This document shows, piece by piece, positions 27,831 to 34,868 of a DNA stretch of 34,868 nt (its first letter is position 1; each line of letters begins with the position of its first letter). The stretch covers positions 1 through 34,868 of the forward strand of contig JALIDO010000003.1 in the NCBI GenBank assembly GCA_022865265.1, given 5' to 3'. The stretch is from Candidatus Nanohalarchaeota archaeon QJJ-5. Lineage in GTDB: Archaea > Nanohalarchaeota > Nanosalinia > Nanosalinales > Nanoanaerosalinaceae. The notes beneath the pieces were generated by a model. It saw nothing but the letters and a program-made list of their open reading frames with translations, had not been told where the DNA came from and did no database searches. Both the position numbers and the translations under genes were made by a program.

Positions 27831-30425
27831 TCAACGGTATTTTTCTTGTTCCCATTGTTCCGGCTGATTGTCCTGTTTCAGGGCAGCACGGCCGGTCCAT
27901 GTGTGATCTGGATTTTCCATGTACAGTAAGCCTTCAAGCGGGGCGAATGCGTTTTCAAAGATGGTCTCCCACTCATGATGCCATTCTTCATCGGTCAGTC
28001 CGAAGAACTTGAGGACGAGATAGTCTTTCAGGGTGAGGTCTTCGTTGCCTTTCTCATCGTATCGGTTCCAGGCCTCATCCACGTATTCGGTGGTCAGATC
28101 CTCAGGTGTGACGCCATGTTCGATCATATGCATCATCAGGCGCAGCATATAGGTGGACTCGGCTTTCTCTTCTCCGATCTCATACATCACGATGCTCGGT
28201 CGGTCATCGCGTTCACAGAAGCCACGTTCCACGAGAGAATACAGGTGTTCGAACACGATAGTGTCGCCACGTCTGATCGGCTGGTGATGGTGGCCGGTTT
28301 CGGAAAGTGCAGGATGCGTAACGTGTTGTTTTGTGATATAACGTCCATCACCATCTTCTAAACCTTCGAAATTATGTTCTTCATTGCCCTGGATTGTCCA
28401 GAGTGGATCAACGCCGTTCATGGCGAGATGTTCCATATCGATAGTACAGAACATGACATCATAGGTCTCACCGTTGATCTCGGTATTGTTGACCTCACGA
28501 CATACCTTGATGATGTCGCGTGGTTTCCAGAGTTTGCTCCGTCCTTCGCTCCCGACATTGTGCGATTCCCAGTCGAGTGTTAGTCCATGTTCATTCAGCA
28601 ACTCTACCAATGTCTTGTCTTGCCCGCGGCCGATGACCTGGGTGAACTGGCCCCACACATATGCAGCTGCACCGGCCGCATGGATCTTATCGTAGTCTTC
28701 TGAGTCTGCTAACTCGGCCAACCGTTCTTCGAAGGCATCCAGGTTATTCATACTGTATTCATCAGGATCGATGCCTGTGATCGCGTGCCATAACCGTTCG
28801 AGGTGCTCGTTGTCCGAAAACGGCATCCAGCGTGGCATGATCTCCCAGAAGATGTTCGATTCACGATTCATTTCATCCTGGAAGGCACCGCCACGGAAAT
28901 TGATGATATCACGGAACGCGACTTCGCCCTCGCTCATAGGATCATCATCTTTCATGAAGTAATCGCGGTTACCATCATACACTTCGGTCTCTTTCAGCCG
29001 TTCCTGTATCTCATCTTTCAGATCTTGCTTCAGTTTCTCATATACTGTATCCATTTCTTCATTGAGCCGTGCTTGGTCGCGTAGTGTATCGTCTCGGTCT
29101 TTCTCCCAGAATAGCTTCGGAATCATATGGATCCAGCGTGAGTTCGTATGCAGTTCTGGATCGAACCGAACCAGGGCCTGTGCGATGTTGGATCCTTCAC
29201 GATGCTTTTTCAGATCATCGAGACTCTCCGGGACATCCGATCTGACACCGGCCATCGTCTGGATAGCTGAGGTCCGGAGTTGATCATTCGTATTCTGAAA
29301 TCGCTGATTGTTCACATAGTGTTCCAAAAGGGATTCTTTATCTGGATACGCCTCATAGATGTCCTCACTATCGACAGCTGCCAGTGCACTTTGAAAGTCT
29401 TCCATGAGCTGGTTCAATTGATTCTGTAATAATTGTCTCTCCTGTGGGTCTGCTTCTGCAATCTGTTCCCGAAGATCATCCATCCTCGATTGGATGTCTT
29501 GGAGTTGTTCTTGGTGCTCGCCAGGTACGTTATTCACGAGGGCATCGATATCCATATCGTCTTGGTTACGGATGACTACTCTGCCAAGAGGAACGTCGAA
29601 TTCGACGATATCAGGGCGTTCATCTAATAGATATTTGAGATTTTCTACCATGTTTTCAGTTTCATCCAGATTGCTAACTGCTTCTAACATATCCTCTGTC
29701 AGATAACCGTCATCGCTCATGTGGTCGACGATGATCTTCCTTTGAAGGATGTTGAAGTCCGTATATCCTTCGATATCGTTTGCTATGCCCTGTAGTGTCT
29801 GGAAGTTATCTTTCAGTTCGCTTTCCCACAGATATTCCCGGAAGAAACTGACACGGAATTCTGGGCACTTGAAGATCCGTGACTCCATCATTTCGGTACC
29901 AAATGGATCGACTGACACTGATCCCGCCATGCGTTCTTCTCTTGCAGGGATTTCTGATTTCACGAGATGGGTATTGATACCATACACTGATTGCTGGTTC
30001 CCATTGACATCGGGTTCGCTTTCGATGGCGTCTTTGAAATCGCCCCAGGCATCGATGAAGTCATACATGAACTCATGACTGTAGTAAAAGCCCATCTGTT
30101 CGCGCTGTTCATAGTACGGGTTCGCATAATCGAACGGTATCTTGACCGGGAAATGGGCATCGAAGCTGAGTCCAAGCTGGCGTGACATCTGGATGAGCTG
30201 GTCCCATTCATTGTAGATCTGATTTGGGCCACCGAGATACATCTCGATGAAGCTCGCTCCCTGGTTCGAGGCCCAAGCGGCTCGTTTGTACAGTTCATCG
30301 GGAATGTCCGGGACGACATTCATGCCTGAAGAGACGGCAACGATATAGTTGAGATCCAGTGTCTTGTGCTGGTCCTGATTGATGAGTTGTCGGTACTGTT
30401 GTTTGACTTCTTGTTTTGTTGGCAT
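27831..30425 (-). CDS. Xylose-isomerase/AP-endonuclease-like TIM-barrel protein with large helical insertion
   Basis: GASFIEMYLGG, LGLSFDAHFPVKIP, GINTHLVKSE in N-terminal part; LTLDWESHNVG, MFCTIDMEHLAMNGVDP, KQHVTHPA, HHHQPIRRGDTIVFEHL, IVMYEIGEEKAES in C-terminal part. Confidence 0.65.
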   Translation of the reverse strand: MPTKQEVKQQYRQLINQDQHKTLDLNYIVAVSSGMNVVPDIPDELYKRAAWASNQGASFIEMYLGGPNQIYNEWDQLIQMSRQLGLSFDAHFPVKIPFDYANPYYEQREQMGFYYSHEFMYDFIDAWGDFKDAIESEPDVNGNQQSVYGINTHLVKSEIPAREERMAGSVSVDPFGTEMMESRIFKCPEFRVSFFREYLWESELKDNFQTLQGIANDIEGYTDFNILQRKIIVDHMSDDGYLTEDMLEAVSNLDETENMVENLKYLLDERPDIVEFDVPLGRVVIRNQDDMDIDALVNNVPGEHQEQLQDIQSRMDDLREQIAEADPQERQLLQNQLNQLMEDFQSALAAVDSEDIYEAYPDKESLLEHYVNNQRFQNTNDQLRTSAIQTMAGVRSDVPESLDDLKKHREGSNIAQALVRFDPELHTNSRWIHMIPKLFWEKDRDDTLRDQARLNEEMDTVYEKLKQDLKDEIQERLKETEVYDGNRDYFMKDDDPMSEGEVAFRDIINFRGGAFQDEMNRESNIFWEIMPRWMPFSDNEHLERLWHAITGIDPDEYSMNNLDAFEERLAELADSEDYDKIHAAGAAAYVWGQFTQVIGRGQDKTLVELLNEHGLTLDWESHNVGSEGRSKLWKPRDIIKVCREVNNTEINGETYDVMFCTIDMEHLAMNGVDPLWTIQGNEEHNFEGLEDGDGRYITKQHVTHPALSETGHHHQPIRRGDTIVFEHLYSLVERGFCERDDRPSIVMYEIGEEKAESTYMLRLMMHMIEHGVTPEDLTTEYVDEAWNRYDEKGNEDLTLKDYLVLKFFGLTDEEWHHEWETIFENAFAPLEGLLYMENPDHTWTGRAALKQDNQPEQWEQEKYR

Positions 30426-30435
30426 CTGGTGTCAC

Positions 30436-31827
30436 CTACTTCATCACGTACAGTCCGACATCGTATTTCAGCGAGATGTAGAGGGCTGCTGATCCACCGA
30501 ATTTCGGCCCGAGAAGGCCTTCACGGAGATCGGATGGGTCAACATGATAGTACGCATCACCTTTGCCTGCCCAGAACAGGAGCCGTCGCTGGAGTTCATC
30601 GAGGAATGACGGATCATAGGGGGTATATTCCTTATCAGTATGTTTCTGGATATCTGGTGCAATATCGTCTCCCACATACTCGGTGATATATCGTTTGACC
30701 TCGTTCTTTCGTTCATCGATCTGTGGCTGGAAGACCTCCTGGAAGACATGTTCACAGACCACATACTCTTTGAAATTGATCTTCATGACCTCACCCCCCT
30801 GGCCCGGGGACTGTGGCTGTTCAGAGCCTCCGAGGGAAATGTGGGTCGCATCAAGGATAACGACGTCTCGGTGCGTGACGACATCTTCGCCTTCATCATT
30901 TTCTGCTTCCCGGACAGGTTTATGGCAGATGACTTTGATGCCCCGGACAGACGAGGAATATCCTTCCATCATGTACGGATCGGACATCTCTGAGACTTTC
31001 GCTTCGGGGTCGCCTTCCATCTGCTGGATGGTCTGTACATACGGTTTGATCCAGTTCTCGGTCTGTTCGATCGATGTTTCGACCGATTTCAACCGGCGTT
31101 TGACTTCCCGGACCTTATCCTCGATCGCATCGGCATACCGATCTTTCCATTGTTCATAGAGCTTCCACTTCTTCCTGAGGATTGCTTTTTCCTGTTCGGG
31201 AAGATCACTCAGGTGTCCATCGCCTTTGAGATCATCGAGTGATTCCATGCTGTAGAAATCAGCCGTGATCGATGGGAAAATATCATTAGCAGTCATCTGG
31301 AGGATGCTGGCACGACCGGTATGTTGGTCGACCTCATCGACGAAATCGCCTTTGAGTGCTTCTTCTTTCCGATCTTCGAAGTGTTCGAGTTTCTCCTCGA
31401 GCATCCGTTCATCGTGTTCCAGCAGTTCCTTTTTCTCATAGAGTTCCTCGAGGTTCGCCAATGTCCTGCCGATCTGTTGTTCGGCCTGCTGGCGGCGTTG
31501 CTCCATCTCATGGTGGAGCTGAGACCCGGGGTTCGCATGAAGCCATTCACCAACTTTGCTGACCTCATATCCGAATTGGGTATCGAGGAGATCGACAGTC
31601 GCAAGATATGTGTCCACAGGAAGCCCCTGTGTCGCATCTGAAACCTTGATAAGCCTATTATGTGGTTCATCATGTGTTGCCCCTACATATGGTTCGCCGC
31701 TCGGCTGATTTTCATCGATCCATTCTTGTGCGGCTCCTGGTCCTTCTGTCCGGGCGATTTCACGAATTTTATCGATATTTGCCGGGTAACATCCATGCAT
31801 ACATCGATCCTCGGCTCCTTTTGTCAT
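30436..31827 (-). CDS. Coiled-coil protein of unknown family, adjacent to TIM-barrel gene
   Basis: 463 aa; N-terminal RCMHGCYPANIDKIREIA, long charged helical middle, C-terminal globular domain; 10-nt spacing to the downstream gene. Confidence 0.75.
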   Translation of the reverse strand: MTKGAEDRCMHGCYPANIDKIREIARTEGPGAAQEWIDENQPSGEPYVGATHDEPHNRLIKVSDATQGLPVDTYLATVDLLDTQFGYEVSKVGEWLHANPGSQLHHEMEQRRQQAEQQIGRTLANLEELYEKKELLEHDERMLEEKLEHFEDRKEEALKGDFVDEVDQHTGRASILQMTANDIFPSITADFYSMESLDDLKGDGHLSDLPEQEKAILRKKWKLYEQWKDRYADAIEDKVREVKRRLKSVETSIEQTENWIKPYVQTIQQMEGDPEAKVSEMSDPYMMEGYSSSVRGIKVICHKPVREAENDEGEDVVTHRDVVILDATHISLGGSEQPQSPGQGGEVMKINFKEYVVCEHVFQEVFQPQIDERKNEVKRYITEYVGDDIAPDIQKHTDKEYTPYDPSFLDELQRRLLFWAGKGDAYYHVDPSDLREGLLGPKFGGSAALYISLKYDVGLYVMK

Positions 31828-31909
31828 CTTCTCACCAGTATATCCCGTTATTTAGGTGCGGCCTCATAAGAATGTATCGCTCACAGTTGATTGTTCTAGA
31901 CAGTTCGAC

Positions 31910-31949
31910 AGGTGTATCCTACAAGGACATTCAGGTCTAGGATATACCT
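31910..31949. promoter_or_regulatory. 40-nt inverted repeat in divergent intergenic region
   Basis: aggtgtatcct (31910-31920) / aggatatacct (31939-31949), 11 pairs with one G-U when read as RNA, 18-nt spacer. Confidence 0.5.
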
Positions 31950-32010
31950 AAGGTGTCATCGTTACGCTTGATGATACTGAACTGATGATTGTACTGGATG
32001 ATTTGGCCAA

Positions 32011-32020
32011 AATTTAATAT
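32011..32020 (+). promoter_or_regulatory. Putative TATA box for the 32045 gene
   Basis: aatttaatat about 25-34 nt upstream of ATG 32045. Confidence 0.45.
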
Positions 32021-32044
32021 TCAGGTAGCTGAAAGAGATATACC

Positions 32045-32743
32045 ATGGGACTCGTGGACGATATCAAGGATAAAGTCGGAGATGAGAATACTGGGTCAGA
32101 CTCACAGGTTCGACGCCCACCAAAGAAACCTGGACAGGATAACAACACTAACAGAACCAGACAACAGGGATCACAGCAGTCACAGACTGGTCAGCGTCGC
32201 GGATCAAACCAGCGACAGGGCCAGAGCCGCGGGCAACAACAGAATCAGCGCGGTGGTTCCCAGCATCAAGGACGATCTGGTGGGCAGAATCAACGCCAAC
32301 AGTCCTCCCACCAATCACAGCAATCATCTCAGCCACGTCGTGGGCCTGGCGCAGAACAGGGGCCGCCTGACAGCCAGGGGCCGGACAGTCTCTCAGCACC
32401 AGGTCCGGCAGAGAATTCATCGGGCTCAGGCCGCGGTTCAGCAAATCCAGGTCCGACGGCGAACACATCACGTGGGCCGGAAGGTGGTCTCGATGATCTC
32501 GATGATCTTGGGTCCGCAGATGATCTTGGACAGAGTGAATCACCACCGGGTAATAGTCGGAGCCCTGAGGCATCTCTCAGAGATGATCCTGGTCCGGGTA
32601 ATGATATCACGCCGCCAGGGATGGATACCGATCGTGGATCATCAAGCGGCGAGCCGGACATGAGTCAGTTACAACAGCAGAATCAACAGATCATAAACCT
32701 TCTTGAAGATATTCGTGATGCACTGGAGCGACAACCGCGATGA
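32045..32743 (+). CDS. Q/G/R/S/P-rich disordered protein with N-terminal amphipathic segment and C-terminal coiled-coil helix
   Basis: MGLVDDIKDKVGDEN ... low-complexity ... MSQLQQQNQQIINLLEDIRDALERQPR. Confidence 0.8.
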   Translation: MGLVDDIKDKVGDENTGSDSQVRRPPKKPGQDNNTNRTRQQGSQQSQTGQRRGSNQRQGQSRGQQQNQRGGSQHQGRSGGQNQRQQSSHQSQQSSQPRRGPGAEQGPPDSQGPDSLSAPGPAENSSGSGRGSANPGPTANTSRGPEGGLDDLDDLGSADDLGQSESPPGNSRSPEASLRDDPGPGNDITPPGMDTDRGSSSGEPDMSQLQQQNQQIINLLEDIRDALERQPR

Positions 32744-33090
32744 AGATCTTTGATAAACTCAATGACGACAATGAGGATGAAGAAGTAGAGCTCAAGCCAG
32801 ATACGCGGTTGAAAGATGAGGTGGCAGCCCGCACACAGGATCGGGGATCATCATCGACTTCGACAGATGATGAAAGCGAGTCCCTTCTACCTGGTGCTGT
32901 TGGTGGTAGCGATACTACATCGGATCGTGGACGTGTATCCTCATCCACAAAGACGGATGGTGATCTCGAGGAACAGATCAAGACCGTGATCGAGCAGAAT
33001 GAACGTATAATCGAACTGCTCGAGACCATCTCATCCGTGTCCTCGGGATCGACGAATCGTTCTAGTGATGGCAAGGACGAATTATGGTGA
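32740..33090 (+). CDS. Acidic disordered protein of the same architecture
   Basis: MKIFDKLNDDNEDEE ... EEQIKTVIEQNERIIELLETISSV; ATGA overlap with upstream gene. Confidence 0.75.
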   Translation: MKIFDKLNDDNEDEEVELKPDTRLKDEVAARTQDRGSSSTSTDDESESLLPGAVGGSDTTSDRGRVSSSTKTDGDLEEQIKTVIEQNERIIELLETISSVSSGSTNRSSDGKDELW

Positions 33091-33102
33091 CGGCTGATAG
33101 TC

Positions 33103-33576
33103 ATGTCGTTTTATGATAGTGTCAAAGATCGTGTGCGTGATGATGAGACAGATGAAGACGATGATACGGAATCAAGTGGTGGTACAATGGCATTCGATGA
33201 ACTAGTGAAGAAAGCAGAACAACAAGACGATGATGAGGAAGAACAACAAGATGATACAGAGATCGAGGACTTTTCCGGTGGTGGCAGTGGTGGATCAAAG
33301 GATTATGGAGATCCATCGAGCATCGAGCTGAATGAAGAGACAGAACCACAGGCGGGAGATGGGTCGAGTGAGCCCTCATCGTCTGAGGACAAGGACGATG
33401 ATGAGGTCGAAATCCATAGTGATGGTTCTGTTACACCCCCCGGAGAGCAAGAACAGCATGAGCAAGAGCAGAAACCTGTTGATGGAGATGGTGATGTCAT
33501 CGCACTGCTCCAGGAAATCCGTAATCAGAACGACCAGATTATCAGTGTACTTCGCGATATCCGCGAACGCATGTAA
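33103..33576 (+). CDS. Acidic disordered protein of the same architecture
   Basis: MSFYDSVKDRVRDDE ... VIALLQEIRNQNDQIISVLRDIRERM. Confidence 0.78.
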   Translation: MSFYDSVKDRVRDDETDEDDDTESSGGTMAFDELVKKAEQQDDDEEEQQDDTEIEDFSGGGSGGSKDYGDPSSIELNEETEPQAGDGSSEPSSSEDKDDDEVEIHSDGSVTPPGEQEQHEQEQKPVDGDGDVIALLQEIRNQNDQIISVLRDIRERM

Positions 33577-33587
33577 GGGTGTTTTTA

Positions 33588-34301
33588 GTGACAGAACGGA
33601 TCTATATGGAAGATTGCTATGCTGAGACGGTCTCGACACAGGTCGAAGCTATAAGGGCTGGTGGTATTGTCCTCAGTGAGACTGTTTTTTACCCAGAGGG
33701 CGGTGGTCAGCCTGCAGATCAGGGCGTGATCAACGTCGGTGGGACGTCCATCCAGGTTACAGACGTTTCCGTCGATCACGGGGAAATTCTCCATCATGTC
33801 GAATCGACAGATCCAATCACGGAGGGGGATGATGTGGATGCGAGGATCGACTGGGAGCGTCGTCATATGTTGATGCGTATGCATACAGCCCAGCATCTTC
33901 TCAGTGCTGTTGTTCTGGATATGTTTGATGCAAAAACTGTCGGTAATCAGATCCATCCGTCATATTCCCGTATTGATTTCGAGCCGGTAAATTTCAGTCA
34001 AAAGGATCTCGATCGGATCGAACGTCGTTGTAATGCCTTGATTGAAGAAGAACGGTCTGTATCGATCTATGAAGAAGACCGGGAAACTGTTGTTGAGAAA
34101 CTGCCAGTAGGACGATCGAACCTCGACCTCATACCAGATCATATCGATCCGTTGCGGGTTGTCGAGATTGAAGGTCTCGATATCTGTCCCTGTGGTGGGA
34201 CACATGTGAGCAATCTCGATGAGATTGGTCGATTCATCATCGAAGACAGGAAAAGCAAAGGCGAGGACATCGATCGTATCGAGTTCAGTCTCGATGCATG
34301 A
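33588..34301 (+). CDS. alaX: Alanyl-tRNA editing protein AlaX
   Basis: TVFYPEGGGQPADQG, MHTAQHLLSAV, CPCGGTHVSNLDEIG; GTG start at 33588 preferred (MTERIYMED). Confidence 0.93.
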   Translation: MTERIYMEDCYAETVSTQVEAIRAGGIVLSETVFYPEGGGQPADQGVINVGGTSIQVTDVSVDHGEILHHVESTDPITEGDDVDARIDWERRHMLMRMHTAQHLLSAVVLDMFDAKTVGNQIHPSYSRIDFEPVNFSQKDLDRIERRCNALIEEERSVSIYEEDRETVVEKLPVGRSNLDLIPDHIDPLRVVEIEGLDICPCGGTHVSNLDEIGRFIIEDRKSKGEDIDRIEFSLDA

Positions 34302-34868
34302 CTTCAAGGCACTTGTGCGGTCAGTGTGGGAACGCAGTTTTGATGGGGAAAACCGTCGGTACCACCGATTCAGAACAGCAGATAGCGGATCGACACTGGT
34401 TGCCGATTGTATTGGATCAAATCTCCGATGTGCCCACGAGTGGGGATGGTGTGAAGGGATTCTTGATGATCCATCAGCTGGCCGACTTGTATCGCCTGAT
34501 GAGATCGTGAACCGAGCTAAGGACTGTGATGCAACGGCAGTACGTGTCACAGGGATGGAACCCGTGATGCATGATCGTCATCTCCTCCAGCTGGCAGAGA
34601 CCATTCCTGAGAGCATGACCTTGCGGATCGAAACCAACGGGATGTTACTTGGTGGAGCATACATGCGTGCTCTGACTGATCGCTGTGATTGTCATGTCCG
34701 GCTCTCGTTCAAGGGAAGCGATCCGGAACAGTTCAGCAAGCTGGCTAGGGTAGATCAACGGTATTTTCAGAATCAGGTCCAGTCATTCCACGCGATACGG
34801 AAAGCTGAGTGCAGCATTGAGCTGGCTCTTGCTGGTGTCTATGATGAGGAAGATGCAAAAAAGCTTGG
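34294..34868 (+). CDS. Radical-SAM-like protein (truncated by window end), atypical cluster motif
   Basis: Manual translation: MHDFKALVRSVWERSFDGENRRYHRFRTADSGSTLVADCIGSNLRCAHEWGWCEG...VRVTGMEPV...LRIETNGMLLGG...HVRLSFKGSDPEQFSKL; absent from ORF track because it runs off the end. Confidence 0.7.
   Translation, partial: MHDFKALVRSVWERSFDGENRRYHRFRTADSGSTLVADCIGSNLRCAHEWGWCEGILDDPSAGRLVSPDEIVNRAKDCDATAVRVTGMEPVMHDRHLLQLAETIPESMTLRIETNGMLLGGAYMRALTDRCDCHVRLSFKGSDPEQFSKLARVDQRYFQNQVQSFHAIRKAECSIELALAGVYDEEDAKKL

Noticed and set aside
27831-31827. Initial impression that the pair was SpoVR plus YeaH/DUF444 (PrkA-associated cluster)
   Set aside because: The sequences do not match remembered YcgB/YeaH motifs and no PrkA is adjacent; the 864-aa product fits a TIM-barrel metalloenzyme better
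31989-32663. 224-aa alternative + frame ORF overlapping the Q/G/R-rich gene
   Set aside because: Out-of-frame reading of a low-complexity gene; the 32045 frame has better start context, a TATA box, and a C-terminal motif shared with the next two genes
15833-33150. Similarity of DnaJ C-terminus ([11 protein letters not shown]) to the start of the 33103 product (SFYDSVKDRV)
   Set aside because: Short amphipathic FFxxVKD tails are common at DnaJ C-termini; likely coincidence
1-34868. tRNA genes, rRNA, CRISPR arrays, IS elements, prophage
   Set aside because: No cloverleaf-compatible segment, regularly spaced repeats, transposase or phage structural genes were seen in gaps or ORFs; ggttcgaaa at 25322-25330 resembles a T-loop but has no tRNA context
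1-34868. High density of GATC/CGATCG words
   Set aside because: Largely explained by preferred Ile ATC, Asp GAT and Arg CGx codons in sequence; no evidence here for a methylation or repair function

Overview
The window is a densely packed archaeal chromosomal segment, read by eye as roughly half GC with an acidic, haloarchaeal-like proteome. Archaeal hallmarks are a histone-fold protein, TATA-box promoters close to start codons, Trm1, AlaX, a split LplA and C2H2 zinc fingers. Recognisable housekeeping genes include an SDR, a UPF0182 protein, lipoate ligase (two genes), MsrB, NDK, sucCD flanked by two PHP-domain genes, grpE-dnaK-dnaJ, a tryptophanase-like enzyme, a PEBP protein and Trm1. No rRNA, tRNA, CRISPR array, IS element or phage module was seen. 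The most interesting items are: (1) three tandem genes (32045-33576) whose products share a layout of short N-terminal amphipathic segment, long disordered linker and C-terminal QNxxIIxLLxxI helix; (2) a divergent pair (27831-31827) encoding an 864-aa TIM-barrel-like protein apparently split by a ~400-aa helical insertion, plus a 463-aa coiled-coil protein of unknown family; (3) a YbaK-type tRNA-editing domain fused to a GatB/GatE-YqeY-type tail (21938-22837); (4) a radical-SAM-like protein lacking the canonical CxxxCxxC (34294-end); (5) a candidate structured ncRNA (about 25300-25406); (6) all seven convergent gene pairs overlap or sit 1 nt apart, four of them sharing a palindromic 4-nt double stop. 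All family calls come from motif recognition without database searches.
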